Source: Lentibacillus sp. Marseille-P4043
GTDB taxonomy: Bacteria > Bacillota > Bacilli > Bacillales > Amphibacillaceae
Assembly (NCBI RefSeq): GCF_900258515.1
Contig: NZ_LT984884.1
Span: 665,657 to 729,656, forward strand
Reading direction: 5' to 3'
DNA: 64,000 nucleotides
Shown in pieces: positions 8,137 to 16,955 of this stretch; the stretch's first letter is position 1, and each line of letters begins with the position of its first letter. A model generated the notes under the pieces. That model was not told the DNA's origin and ran no database searches. It saw nothing but the letters and a program-made list of their open reading frames with translations. The translations under genes were made by a program, and so were the position numbers.

Positions 8137-8179
8137 AAAAGGCCATCATCCTGCCCATGTTAGGAGATGATGGCCTTTT
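8137..8179 (+). terminator. Terminator of the 53-residue gene
   Basis: Perfect 14-bp stem AAAAGGCCATCATC (8137-8150) with GATGATGGCCTTTT (8166-8179), then TGTTATC. It starts 7 nt after the stop codon. Confidence 0.88.
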
Positions 8180-8285
8180 GTTATCACATTCGGACATTTT
8201 AGAAGGAGAAAAATATGCAACATTTAGCAAAAATCATTAGATCAGTCCTTTAGCCTATGCTTTCCACATTGTCGACACTTGACAA

Positions 8286-8329
8286 ACCAAATAAAGCAGA
8301 CCCCTGAATAGGAATCTGCTTTATTTGGT
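8286..8329 (-). terminator. Terminator of the MMPL transporter gene
   Basis: Perfect 15-bp inverted repeat, arms 8286-8300 and 8315-8329 (ACCAAATAAAGCAGA and its complement), 40 nt beyond the stop of the minus-strand pump gene. Confidence 0.85.
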
Positions 8330-8369
8330 TTAATTAGCTTTCTTCAACTGGTTCATTTCCAGCAAATTC

Positions 8370-11300
8370 TCATACTGTTTTTTCTTCTATGCTTACGGTT
8401 TTTTTCTTTTTACCAGATAATAAATTGGCTAGACGTTCCGGAAGAGCCATTAAAGCTGGTAAAAAGATAGGGAGCAAAATAAAGCAAAGTACAATTAAGC
8501 CTGTAATGACCGAAATGGCCAATTCAGATAAAAGTACAATTCCCGCCGGCATGAGTGTCGCGAAAGTACCCCCAAGTATGATGACTGCCGATATGATCAC
8601 ACTACCTATATGCTTGGAAGCTGATACAATTGCCTCTTTAGGCGACAAATCTGGGTATTCCTTAAACCGCATCATCAAGAATATGCTGTAGTCTACTCCC
8701 AACGATAAAATAATGATAAAGGAGAAGAATGGAACAAAGGAAGACAAGCCTGCATATCCAAGCAAATCTAGGAAAATATAATTTACGACGAACATCGATG
8801 CATAGTACGCACCTACAAGGGATGCAGTAATGAAAATCGGTGTCCAAAAAGATCTTATAACAAAGAACAGAACAAGCAGTACGCCAGCAATGACGATAAT
8901 CGTTGTTTTATTCAAATCCCTGGACAAAATATTGTTCATATCATTCGTTGTGGCGCTTGTTCCCGCTGTTCCATACTCAGCACCCGCAAGTACTGTACCT
9001 TTTAACCCAGTAGAAACAGTCGCATTCATTTTATCAATCGTTTGTAAAGCTTCATTTGAATAAGGGTCATCATTCAAAATAACCGTCATCTTTGTGATTG
9101 TTCGCTCTTTAGACATGAAAGCATCCAATGAATCTTTAAATTCATCATTTGTCAAAGCTTCCTCTGGAATAAAGAAGCTCTTATTCTCATTCAGCTGAGT
9201 TAAGTAACCATTCGTTTGGCCAATGCCATCGGAAATTTCCTCTAATCCGCCATTTACATCAGATAATTGATCTCCAAAGGCACTAAATCCATTAAGCCCC
9301 TCAGCAAGCTGCTTTTGTCCTGATTCCATCTTACCAAGTCCGTCATTCACACTATTCATATTCGTTACGATTGTACCTATTCCAGACGAAGCTTCTCCGA
9401 GTCCTTCTTTGAGCTTTTTCAAACCACCTGCCATTTGATCCAAACCATTGCTGATATCCGCAAGATTTTTATTGGCTGTGTCAAAACCGGAAGTGACTGT
9501 GTTATATTGTTCATTTAATTTGTTAATACCTTCAGGCGTAATGTCACTTAAAGAGGACGATAACCCGTCTAATGTTTGTTTTAATCCCAGGTAACGTTCA
9601 TCATTATTTAGATCAGCGTAACTGTCCCCCAGATCAGCAACCATCGATTGCATGAGGGCAATTGTTTCTTTTACACCAAGAACAGCTTGGGCAGCACCCT
9701 GATAATGTGTTCCCATTTCCTTATATCCAGCCTGCATTTTTCCATAATTATCGGCTAGCATAGATACACCACTGCTCATCTCTGAAAGATTGGTTTCGAT
9801 GGAAGCGATACCGTTTGATATGGTTTGTGGATTGCTTGTCCCATCGTCAATTCCAGCTTGGATTTGCTTTAATCCATTAGCTAATGCTGTTACACCGCTC
9901 TGGAGTTCTGCCGTACCATCAACCATTTCATTTACCTGTGAAAAGTCTGCCGATCCAAGCTTTTCCTGGGCTTCCTTCATACCATCAGATATGGTATCCA
10001 CACCATTTCGCGTTTGTGATAAGCCGTCTGTCACTGTCCCCATTTGATCGGAGACATAGAAATCATCAATCTTTTCCCCTAAAGGCTGTGTGACGGAGGA
10101 TACCTGCTTGACACCCTTCATATCCTTAAGTCTCTCAGTAATATCATCAATCACAGCAAGAGATTCGTTGTTATCCATGGTTTTCTTATTTTCAATGACA
10201 ACCGTAGCCGGCATGGATTGTCCTTTGCCAAAATGCTCTGAAACCAAATTAATTGCTTTTGACGAAGGATAATCGTTTCCAAGTTCCCCAACGGTATCAA
10301 AGTTAAGTTTCTCCTCATGGAATAAAACCATTGGCCCGATTATTAGAAGAATGATAAGCGTAATGATAATCGGATGCTTTACCCCAAGGGATGATGCTTT
10401 ACCCCAGAATTTATTTTCCTTATGACCGCCAACGTTTTTAGACGGCCAGAACAGCTTTTTGCCTAACACCTTCATGATAAAAGGAGTTAACGTTAAAATT
10501 TCAAGTAATAATATGGTTACACCGATTACGACAACAACACCAGATTGATAGATTGGTGATTCGGAAAAAACTAGTGCAAGAAATGCAATAAACACTGTCA
10601 GTATACTATAAGCAATTGTTTTTCCTGCAGTTTTATAAGTCTTAACAATGGAATCATCGATCGATTGTCCTTTTGCTAGTTCTTCCTTAAATCGGTTGAA
10701 TAGAAGAATGTTGTAATCTGTACCAAGCCCAAAGAGAATAAGGACTAACAGCATTTGAGTAAGACTAGTAACCGGAAATCCTACTTTATCTATTAACTGG
10801 GCCGCAATTCCCATCGAACAAAGATAGGAAAATGCTACAGCTAATAAGGATACCAGCGGTGTTACAAAAGACCTAAAAGCAATAATAAGTACGACTAAAA
10901 TAAAGATAACCGTAAGCGCTGCACTTTTCTCAACACCTGCCTGGGTTGCCTTTAAATAATCATTATTGATAAAATCTTCTCCGCTTAAATAGTGTTCAAC
11001 AGGTACGTTATCCAATTTTTCCTCAAATTGCTTTTGGATATCATCTATTTCTCTGCCTTTTTTATCAAGCTTATAGCTCACCATTAAGGTCGTACCATCT
11101 TCAGAAACTAAAGAGCTTTTGGCATCAGGCATACTGAAGGGATCAATCATTTTCGTAATTCCAAGTTCTGAACTGCTATCACTGATTGAACTTACCGTTT
11201 CCCCGATCTGTTTCATGTCGCTTTTTGAAATTTTGTCTTTATCATAAAAAACGATAAGGTTATCTGTACCTTCTGTCGTCTCCATTTTTTTCAATATATT

Positions 11301-11453
11301 ATTTGCCATGACAGATGGGCTGTCTTCACTCGTGCCTTCCTGTCCTTGATCACGCAATATTGCATTGATATCTGGTTGAAAGACGGTCAACACAATCGTG
11401 GCAATTAGCCAGATAGCTAAAATGGCCCAGCGTCCTTTTATAATTGTTCTCAT
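8370..11453 (-). CDS. MMPL/RND-superfamily transporter (YdgH-like)
   Basis: 1027 residues with the MmpL layout: a first membrane helix (about 9-27), an extracytoplasmic domain, a cluster of five helices (about 175-330), a sixth near 355-372, a very long extracytoplasmic domain (about 385-800) with repeated helical DGL/SGV/LxxG motifs, then a second cluster of helices (about 830-1010). The family exports lipids or amphipathic compounds using the proton gradient; the substrate here is unknown. GGGAGG precedes the ATG by 7 nt. A MarR gene lies directly upstream in the same direction, as with ydgG-ydgH in B. subtilis, suggesting drug- or lipid-inducible control. About 1000 residues is longer than YdgH (about 885). 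Confidence 0.9.
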   Translation of the reverse strand: MRTIIKGRWAILAIWLIATIVLTVFQPDINAILRDQGQEGTSEDSPSVMANNILKKMETTEGTDNLIVFYDKDKISKSDMKQIGETVSSISDSSSELGITKMIDPFSMPDAKSSLVSEDGTTLMVSYKLDKKGREIDDIQKQFEEKLDNVPVEHYLSGEDFINNDYLKATQAGVEKSAALTVIFILVVLIIAFRSFVTPLVSLLAVAFSYLCSMGIAAQLIDKVGFPVTSLTQMLLVLILFGLGTDYNILLFNRFKEELAKGQSIDDSIVKTYKTAGKTIAYSILTVFIAFLALVFSESPIYQSGVVVVIGVTILLLEILTLTPFIMKVLGKKLFWPSKNVGGHKENKFWGKASSLGVKHPIIITLIILLIIGPMVLFHEEKLNFDTVGELGNDYPSSKAINLVSEHFGKGQSMPATVVIENKKTMDNNESLAVIDDITERLKDMKGVKQVSSVTQPLGEKIDDFYVSDQMGTVTDGLSQTRNGVDTISDGMKEAQEKLGSADFSQVNEMVDGTAELQSGVTALANGLKQIQAGIDDGTSNPQTISNGIASIETNLSEMSSGVSMLADNYGKMQAGYKEMGTHYQGAAQAVLGVKETIALMQSMVADLGDSYADLNNDERYLGLKQTLDGLSSSLSDITPEGINKLNEQYNTVTSGFDTANKNLADISNGLDQMAGGLKKLKEGLGEASSGIGTIVTNMNSVNDGLGKMESGQKQLAEGLNGFSAFGDQLSDVNGGLEEISDGIGQTNGYLTQLNENKSFFIPEEALTNDEFKDSLDAFMSKERTITKMTVILNDDPYSNEALQTIDKMNATVSTGLKGTVLAGAEYGTAGTSATTNDMNNILSRDLNKTTIIVIAGVLLVLFFVIRSFWTPIFITASLVGAYYASMFVVNYIFLDLLGYAGLSSFVPFFSFIIILSLGVDYSIFLMMRFKEYPDLSPKEAIVSASKHIGSVIISAVIILGGTFATLMPAGIVLLSELAISVITGLIVLCFILLPIFLPALMALPERLANLLSGKKKKTVSIEEKTV

Positions 11454-11476
11454 CCCGCAGCCTCCCGCTTTTAAGT

Positions 11477-11980
11477 TTATTTTTTTCGTTTGTCTTTTTC
11501 GGAGAAGTACAGAATATCGGGATACTCATAATCATTCATGCCTTCAACCATCATTTTTTTCTTAACAGCCGACACCAATAATTGCATTCCCTCTTCCACC
11601 ATCTCTTGTTCTTTAGGATTTAAAAGATCTACAACGCCAATTAACGACTGATTTTTAAGCTGCGATATGCTTTCATCTATATCTTCAGCTAGTCTGGGTG
11701 ACAAAGAAATATCTACCAGACGTTTATCCCTCTCATTAGGAGTTTTCACCAGAAAATCTTTTGACATCAGTCTTTCAACAATATCCGAAACAGTACTTTG
11801 CGTCATTTTTAAATTTTGAGAGAGTAGTTTAATACTTACCGTTTTATGAGCAAACACTTCTCCAATGACCCTCACTTGGGGAATGGTAACACCATGCTCC
11901 TCTGCTTGTTTCTGAAGACTTTTCATTGTATAACGATGTATATATTCAATGGATTCCCCAATAAAATCAGCCTTTTCCAA
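11477..11980 (-). CDS. MarR-family transcriptional regulator (YdgG-like)
   Basis: 167 residues with a central winged helix (about 40-110): VSIKLLSQNLKMTQSTVSDI is the recognition helix region and NERDKRLVDISL the wing. The TTG start at 11980 is chosen because AGGAGG is 10 nt upstream; longer readings run back through the promoter. It is followed after 23 nt by the MMPL pump, and its promoter carries tandem palindromic sites, so it probably represses itself and the pump. The inducing ligand cannot be told from sequence. Confidence 0.88.
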   Translation of the reverse strand: MEKADFIGESIEYIHRYTMKSLQKQAEEHGVTIPQVRVIGEVFAHKTVSIKLLSQNLKMTQSTVSDIVERLMSKDFLVKTPNERDKRLVDISLSPRLAEDIDESISQLKNQSLIGVVDLLNPKEQEMVEEGMQLLVSAVKKKMMVEGMNDYEYPDILYFSEKDKRKK

Positions 11981-12007
11981 TATTGCCCAGCCTCCTTCCG
12001 AAAAACA

Positions 12008-12064
12008 ATCGTACACGATACATCGCATACGATATATATTAAAGTGATAAGTTATATATGTCAA
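12008..12064 (-). promoter_or_regulatory. MarR/pump promoter with tandem operators
   Basis: Minus-strand sigma-A promoter: TTGACA (12064-12059), 17-bp spacer, TAATAT (12041-12036). Immediately downstream are two 13-bp direct repeats, ATCGTACACGATA (12008-12020) and ATCGCATACGATA (12022-12034), each a near-palindrome, spaced 14 bp centre to centre. They cover the transcription start, where a repressor would act. Confidence 0.8.
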
Positions 12065-12207
12065 TTAAAAGTTTGTGTACAAATTATGTCAGTCTCCTTT
12101 TTAAGCTCTTCAAAAAGAGTTGTTTTGAAATTAGGAGGAGTTCCAAAGAATAAATAAATATAATCTTCTTTTTAACCAATAATATTAAGATAGGGAGTTA
12201 TTTTAAA

Positions 12208-12243
12208 AAAGACCACCTAGCCCATTTTGGCAGGATGGTCTTT
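12208..12243. terminator. Terminator-like hairpin downstream of the decayed gene
   Basis: AAAGACCA (12208-12215) pairs with TGGTCTTT (12236-12243), with a nested GCC/GGC stem inside. On the minus strand it ends in a T run, so it would have ended the gene whose remnant lies at 12265-12534. Confidence 0.75.
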
Positions 12244-12264
12244 CACTTTTATCCGCAACTTTCA

Positions 12265-12534
12265 CTACTTTGTCATACTAAATACAGAATCTACATATCC
12301 GTAATTATTATTCTGGTTAATTGACGTATTATTCCAATATAGTAATTGAGACAATGAAATAGCAAGATGATCATTTTCCTCTTCTGGAGCTGGAAGTGGC
12401 TCATCCTGCTGAAAGCAAATTAGAGCCGAATTTTATTCCTTCTTACCTTGAAACAAAGGACTATGACGCTCACTATCTATAAGAGCTAAATTTTGTAATT
12501 CAGAATTTGGAATCAAACATTTCACTCCAACCAT
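12265..12534 (-). pseudogene. Decayed minus-strand gene of unknown family
   Basis: One reading frame runs 90 codons from an ATG at 12534 to a TAG at 12265, broken only by one TAA after residue 33 (context KKE-stop-NSA). The C-terminal part, with a Glu/Pro linker and then an Asn/Tyr-rich segment (INQNNNYGY) ending DSVFSMTK, reads like real protein, and a terminator follows. No good RBS precedes the ATG, so the 5' part may be lost. I do not recognise the family. The surrounding 11981-12711 holds this, the MarR promoter, two terminators and otherwise featureless A/T-rich sequence. Confidence 0.4.
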
Positions 12535-12659
12535 AATCTTTGCTACTTAATGTACAAAATCCGTTATTGGATGTTAATTTGTTTCACTAAATTCAATTAC
12601 TTTCTCCCCATTTACTAAATACCTTTTACTATCTAATGTGGTCAAAATGTAATCAAGAC

Positions 12660-12700
12660 ACGAAAAAGACCCTTTCCACAAAAGTGAAAAGAGCCTTGAA
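12660..12700 (-). terminator. rpsI terminator
   Basis: On the minus strand AGGCTCTTTTCAC and GTGGAAAGGGTCT form a 13-bp stem with G-U pairs around a TTTT loop, followed by TTTTTC. It begins about 12 nt after the rpsI stop. Confidence 0.8.
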
Positions 12701-12711
12701 ACGTAGATAAA

Positions 12712-13104
12712 TTAACGTTTTGAGAACTGTGGTGCACGACGAGCGCCTTTAAGACCGTATTTCTTACGTTCTTTCGCGCGTGGGTCACGAGTAAGGTATC
12801 CTTCACTTTTAAGAGAAGCACGATATTCTGGATCTGCTTCTAGAAGTGCACGTGCGATACCATGACGGATAGCACCAGCTTGACCAGTGAATCCTCCACC
12901 ATGAACGTTTACTAAAACATCGTAAGTTCCTTGAGTTTCAGTAGCTACAAGTGGCTGATTCAAAATTAGTAATTGTGTTTCATATGGAAAATAGTCTTTT
13001 GCTTCACGTTTATTGATCGTAACACGGCCAGTTCCTGGAACTAAGCGAACACGTGCGGTTGAACTTTTCCGACGACCTGTACCGTAATATTGTACTTGTG
13101 CCAA
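12712..13104 (-). CDS. rpsI: 30S ribosomal protein S9
   Basis: 130 residues, the usual length. The N-terminus reads [18 protein letters not shown] and the C-terminus ends in the conserved basic tail ([11 protein letters not shown]) that reaches the P-site tRNA. It follows rplM by 19 nt, the near-universal L13-S9 pair, and a terminator closes the operon. An AGGAGG-type RBS lies at normal distance. S9 is part of the 30S head. Confidence 0.98.
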   Translation of the reverse strand: MAQVQYYGTGRRKSSTARVRLVPGTGRVTINKREAKDYFPYETQLLILNQPLVATETQGTYDVLVNVHGGGFTGQAGAIRHGIARALLEADPEYRASLKSEGYLTRDPRAKERKKYGLKGARRAPQFSKR

Positions 13105-13123
13105 TTGATTAACCTCCTTTTAA

Positions 13124-13561
13124 TTATCCACGAAGCTCGTAAACTTCTGGTTTTTGTGCTTGATGATTGTGTTCAGAACCTCTGTATACGTGTAATTTCT
13201 TACCCATTTTACGGCCTAATGGACCTTTAGGAAGCATACCTTTTACAGTTAGTTCTAACATTTGTTCAGGGTATTTTGTACGCATTTCATATGCATTGCG
13301 TTCTTTCAACCCGCCAACATAATTTGTATGACGATAGTACATTTTGTCATTTATTTTATTTCCTGTAAGTTCGATTTTTTCAGCATTGATAATGATAACA
13401 TTATCACCTGTATCAGCATGTGGTGTATAGGTTGGTTTGTGCTTTCCGCGAAGGATTGCAGCAACCTCACTAGCTAAGCGACCTAATCGCTTGCCTTCCG
13501 CATCCACAACAAGCCATTTGCGTTCAATATTATTCTCATTCGCCATGAAAGTTGTGCGCAT
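13124..13561 (-). CDS. rplM: 50S ribosomal protein L13
   Basis: 145 residues beginning [16 protein letters not shown] and ending PEVYELRG, as in other bacilli. The ATG at 13561 has GGAGGG about 8 nt upstream; an in-frame upstream ATG at 13615 lies in the leader and is rejected. L13 is an early-assembly 50S protein. It is first in the rplM-rpsI operon, which has its own promoter because accessory genes now separate it from truA. Confidence 0.98.
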   Translation of the reverse strand: MRTTFMANENNIERKWLVVDAEGKRLGRLASEVAAILRGKHKPTYTPHADTGDNVIIINAEKIELTGNKINDKMYYRHTNYVGGLKERNAYEMRTKYPEQMLELTVKGMLPKGPLGRKMGKKLHVYRGSEHNHQAQKPEVYELRG

Positions 13562-13694
13562 GATGGTTTCCCTCCATATTCTTTCGTTTCCGTTGGTTAT
13601 TCCTATATTTAACATAATTAGTTTCCGGGGCTAATCATGGTTTAGAAATAAAATGCCATAGACCATAGTATACCAAAATGGTGCTCTATGTCAA
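13562..13694 (-). promoter_or_regulatory. rplM promoter and candidate L13 leader
   Basis: Minus-strand promoter TTGACA (13694-13689), 16-bp spacer, TATACT (13672-13667) with a TG extension. The roughly 100-nt leader can form a CATGATTAG/CTAATTATG hairpin and a small ATGG/CCAT hairpin around the RBS. Firmicute rplM messages are known to carry an autoregulatory L13 leader; whether this one matches that family was not checked against a model. Confidence 0.65.
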
Positions 13695-13767
13695 GTCAAT
13701 ACACTATTTTTTATCCTTTATAAGCTTTTTGATAGAACACTTAAAAATCCGCATCACACAAGGGATC

Positions 13768-14376
13768 TTACTCTTCTTCCTCTCCTTCCAATTTTTGCTT
13801 CAATTCCACTCCTCTATCTTCTAAAACATCCCGCACATTATATTGACTTTTTACCAGTTCTCTTGAATACCGGTACGAAAGAATATCGCCTGATTTTATC
13901 GTTAATTCCAGCCTTGATAAAGAAACCTGCTTATCCTTCTTTTCTGATACGGCAGCAGCTTGTTCTATCTCATCCCAATCATAGAATTTCTCATCAATTG
14001 AAAATAGGTCGTTTTGATAAATACCTTCATTTGTAAAGTAATAATATTGATTCACACTTAAGTAAATAAAAATTAATCCCGGTATAAATCCAAGTAACGT
14101 ACCAACCGTCTTGAGTCGTTTCTTTCCTCTTACCCTGGATTGATAATAAGCTAAGCCCCCGACAACAAGGCCTAAATAAAGAAATGCCACACCACCTATA
14201 ATATAGCTAGATATCGGTGACTGGAAAAGCCAAATACCAGTGACCTGCTGATAAAAAAAGTCTTGTGCAATGGTAATGAACACAAATGGTGCAAAAAAGC
14301 TAGAAAATCCAAGGACAATTGCAATCGCTATCAAAATTGGCACCAAATCCTGTGAACGTTTTTTCTTTTTGGACAT
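13768..14376 (-). CDS. Unknown membrane protein with a C-terminal cytoplasmic domain
   Basis: 202 residues: a Lys-rich start (MSKKKKRSQD), about four membrane segments (12-33, 50-78, 88-107 and a weaker one), and a soluble C-terminal part (about 115-202) with alternating hydrophobic and polar stretches ending in a Glu cluster. That part could be a small PH-like beta domain (FYDWDEIEQAAAV resembles such domains) but I cannot confirm it. The RBS GGGGGA is well placed. It lies 40 nt after a DppC-like permease gene in the same direction and probably belongs to the same transcript. Confidence 0.7.
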   Translation of the reverse strand: MSKKKKRSQDLVPILIAIAIVLGFSSFFAPFVFITIAQDFFYQQVTGIWLFQSPISSYIIGGVAFLYLGLVVGGLAYYQSRVRGKKRLKTVGTLLGFIPGLIFIYLSVNQYYYFTNEGIYQNDLFSIDEKFYDWDEIEQAAAVSEKKDKQVSLSRLELTIKSGDILSYRYSRELVKSQYNVRDVLEDRGVELKQKLEGEEEE

Positions 14377-14416
14377 ATGTATCCCCCTAGTATCTCACAA
14401 TTAAGTTGTAAGATTT

Positions 14417-15322
14417 TTATGTACGGCGCTGGAAATACCGCAGCAGCCCTTCTGATAAAACATAAAACGATAGAATGGTGAACGTTATTGCAAGTGTTGC
14501 AAAAAAAGGAATCCATGGCGCTGTTCGGATTGTATGGGTGATATCCGTAAGTAAAATAGGCCAGGTATCGGATGTGTTGACAAAAGTCATTGCTCCGCTT
14601 TCCAGTTGTACAAACGCCTGCGATACAAATATGGAAACAAATCCAAGCTGCGCCAATAAAAATAGTGTCCGTCCAAGACCATTGCAAAAGTTAACAATGA
14701 TTTGTCCAGAAATCTGCGGGTAATAGTACCGTCTGAACAATTGGAATGGTGAACAACCGACCATTACACCGGATTCCACGTAAGCTTTTTTTGATATAAC
14801 GAGCAACTCTTCTTCAAAGATTTTGCCAACACGCCCTACCTCTACTAGTGCTATCACAAGAACAAGGAAAAACGGACGGGCTGAGGTAAATAGAATTGGC
14901 GGTAATAAAACGAGCAGCATCACAATAAAAATTGTTGGAACACCAGAAAGCAACTGATTCCATCCCGCCAAAAGCCCCCGGAAAAAGCGCACTCTATTCG
15001 CAGCAAATACCGCCAATGGGATCGCAATGATATAACGAATCAAACTAATAAAAAAGATCAATGCTAACGTCGCACCCGCCCCCATAGTGAGCAAGCTCAA
15101 TAAATCCCTTCCTTCGCCATCCGTACCAAATGGAAATTCCCACGATGGACTGTAAGGGGGTATGACAGGCTTCTGATTATCATCTAATATGTATAAGATA
15201 TCGCTCAAACTATCATCAACAAAGGGGAAATACCTGCCGAATATGGAGATAGTTAATAAGAACGTAACCATAAGTATTCCAAGCACCAATGCCGGGTTTC
15301 GCTTCCATTTGCGTATCATCAT
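14417..15322 (-). CDS. Orphan ABC transporter permease (DppC/OppC-like)
   Basis: 301 residues with about six membrane helices. An N-terminal OppC-type segment (RKWKRNPALVLGILMV) is followed by the motif EFPFGTDGEGRDLLS, typical of OppC/DppC permeases, and an EAA-like loop near KKAYVESGVMVGCSPFQLF. It starts at ATGATG with GGAGG upstream and overlaps the stop of the DppB-like gene by 4 nt. No substrate-binding protein or ATPase lies nearby, so the substrate (peptide, nickel or other) is unknown. Oligopeptide-type permeases normally work as heterodimers, which fits the adjacent partner. Confidence 0.85.
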   Translation of the reverse strand: MMIRKWKRNPALVLGILMVTFLLTISIFGRYFPFVDDSLSDILYILDDNQKPVIPPYSPSWEFPFGTDGEGRDLLSLLTMGAGATLALIFFISLIRYIIAIPLAVFAANRVRFFRGLLAGWNQLLSGVPTIFIVMLLVLLPPILFTSARPFFLVLVIALVEVGRVGKIFEEELLVISKKAYVESGVMVGCSPFQLFRRYYYPQISGQIIVNFCNGLGRTLFLLAQLGFVSIFVSQAFVQLESGAMTFVNTSDTWPILLTDITHTIRTAPWIPFFATLAITFTILSFYVLSEGLLRYFQRRT

Positions 15323-16230
15323 GATTCCTCCGCTTGTGCATTCATAACTGCATACTTTACGATCTGGCTAAACCAAACACTTGCCAGTATCAGTAACATA
15401 AAGGCAAATAATAATACAACCGTCATATTCGTATCATAGTTTTGAATCGACTGCAGCAAGTAATACGCTGCCCCGCGATATCCTGTCAGCAATTCTATAA
15501 TTGGCAGGCTACTTAATACATACAACATAACCGTTTGCACATGCGTCAAAATCGTCGGCCAGGAATTCCAAAGCATATGGAAAGAGACCACCCGAAACGA
15601 AGATGTACCTTTAGAACGTGCAGTTCGGACATAGTCATGGTCTTCCTGCTGTAACAATGCCTGTTGTGTTAGATTTGCAAGGTACATCGTTGGATATATC
15701 GCAACGACCAACATGGGTAAAATAAAGCTGTACCACTTGTCATCACTGAACAACGAAAATGATGGAAAACCCCAACGAATAAGCAGGATAATAAAAAACT
15801 GCAACCCAACAACAATAAAGAAATCTGGAACAGCGGTACATAACCAGTTAACCACCCTTAGCGCAATACCCCTTTTCCGATGATAGTTAACGAAATTCGC
15901 GACACCAATGATGATGCCAAAAAGTACGCTGATGAAAAAAGCAGGAAGAATAATTTCCAGGCTTCTACCAAGATACGTACCTGCAGCTTCCATTACTGGG
16001 ATCCCTGTTTTCACTGCCCCAAAGCCTCCATTTGCAATTAAATCTGTAAAAAAGTGCTGAATGTTGGCTATATAACCCTCCCAGCCAAATGGAAAAACCG
16101 TCTCCATATGAAAGGTGCCCTCACTCATTACCACAGGCTCACGAGGAAGAAGAATAATAGCCAATACAACAATGCTAACGCCAAAAAATATCAACAGACT
16201 CTTCAGTAAATTTAAGGTAAGGTTCTTCAC
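15319..16230 (-). CDS. Orphan ABC transporter permease (DppB/OppB-like)
   Basis: 303 residues with an N-terminal helix (about 9-27), an extracytoplasmic segment and five further helices; the EAA loop is visible at about 200-220 (DYVRTARSKGTSSFRVVSFHML). The start is a GTG with GAGGGTG 5 nt upstream. It is the first gene of a three-gene set (DppB-like, DppC-like, 202-residue membrane protein). The conserved DppB glycine-rich motifs are partly degenerate, so it may be specialised. ATPases would have to come from another locus. Confidence 0.85.
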   Translation of the reverse strand: MKNLTLNLLKSLLIFFGVSIVVLAIILLPREPVVMSEGTFHMETVFPFGWEGYIANIQHFFTDLIANGGFGAVKTGIPVMEAAGTYLGRSLEIILPAFFISVLFGIIIGVANFVNYHRKRGIALRVVNWLCTAVPDFFIVVGLQFFIILLIRWGFPSFSLFSDDKWYSFILPMLVVAIYPTMYLANLTQQALLQQEDHDYVRTARSKGTSSFRVVSFHMLWNSWPTILTHVQTVMLYVLSSLPIIELLTGYRGAAYYLLQSIQNYDTNMTVVLLFAFMLLILASVWFSQIVKYAVMNAQAEES

Positions 16231-16349
16231 TGCAACACCCTCTATTGATGGTTATTATTCTTAGTAATAGCGTCTAATTCGACCCCTAAGTCAATTAATT
16301 AGCCTCTAACAAATCTCTAAATTGGTTTCACTATCTTTCCAGTTTCCTA

Positions 16350-16682
16350 TTATTTTCGATACAAACACAAAAACCCCACAACGACTAAAATTATTCCCGA
16401 CGGCTTTGTTACGTTCTCTAATAAAAACAGCCACACACCAGAAATAATAAAAATTGCCCCTGCCTTTTTCACTTCATATTGGACTTTATATGCCATCCAA
16501 ATAGCAATTATAGAAGCAACTCCCCTAGTAGAACCCGGCAGAAAGTGATGAGCAAAGTAGCTATCTTTCAATGAAAACGTAAAATATATGTACAAAAGGG
16601 ATCCAAGAAGACCTGTAATACCGCCAATTAATCCAAGGGTAAATTCCAAATCCTTTGGGCGTGATCGCATCTCTTCATCCAT
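16350..16682 (-). CDS. Small membrane protein, DUF4064-like
   Basis: 110 residues: a short hydrophilic start (MDEEMRSRPKDLEFTLG), then a Gly-rich first membrane helix (about 16-36, LIGGITGLLGSLLYIYF), two further helices (about 52-68 and 75-90) and a final one (about 94-108). The RPxxxEFTLGLIGGI pattern resembles DUF4064 proteins, common in Bacillaceae and without known function. AGGTGA lies about 7 nt before the ATG. It stands alone between the permease operon and the truA unit, with no co-directional partner overlapping it. Confidence 0.65.
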   Translation of the reverse strand: MDEEMRSRPKDLEFTLGLIGGITGLLGSLLYIYFTFSLKDSYFAHHFLPGSTRGVASIIAIWMAYKVQYEVKKAGAIFIISGVWLFLLENVTKPSGIILVVVGFLCLYRK

Positions 16683-16743
16683 TCATTGCTCACCTACTTT
16701 AAAAACGAATGCAATTATTTGCAATTGTAACATAATTTTTGAT

Positions 16744-16776
16744 AAAAAAATCGACTCGTTAAAAAACGAATCAATT
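16744..16776 (-). terminator. Terminator after the truA unit
   Basis: Minus strand GATTCGTT and AACGAGTC form an 8-bp stem (one G-U) around TTTT, followed by GATTTTTTT. It closes the transcript carrying truA and the 48-residue ORF. Confidence 0.82.
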
Positions 16777-16790
16777 TTACACTCTAAAAA

Positions 16791-16937
16791 TTACTGGTAA
16801 GCTTTAGCAGAAGCTTGGACCCGACTAGATATAATCTTTCCTGTTTTCATAATTTCTTCTAAAAACCCAACTCGGTACTCATCCTTTCCAATTAAAACAG
16901 GCTGAGCTTTCCTCCTTAACGGGTAACGAATAAACAT
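16791..16937 (-). CDS. Tiny ORF downstream of truA, function unknown
   Basis: An intact 48-codon ORF from ATG (16937) to TAA (16791), starting 18 nt after the truA stop and ending just before a terminator. The product is basic and soluble-looking (MFIRYPLRRKAQPV at the N-terminus, ASAKAYQ at the C-terminus). No strong RBS is present, so translation may depend on coupling to truA. It could be a true small protein or the in-frame tail of a lost gene; I do not recognise it. Confidence 0.45.
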   Translation of the reverse strand: MFIRYPLRRKAQPVLIGKDEYRVGFLEEIMKTGKIISSRVQASAKAYQ

Positions 16938-16955
16938 TGCGAGTCTACGATCAAT

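Noticed and set aside
8009..8230. 73-codon minus-strand ORF
   Set aside because: It is antisense to the 53-residue plus-strand gene and crosses that gene's terminator.
9790..10272. Plus-strand ORFs inside the MMPL gene
   Set aside because: Antisense shadows of a long real coding frame.
13124..13615. Longer form of L13
   Set aside because: The extra 18 residues come from the untranslated leader; the family start at 13561 has the RBS.
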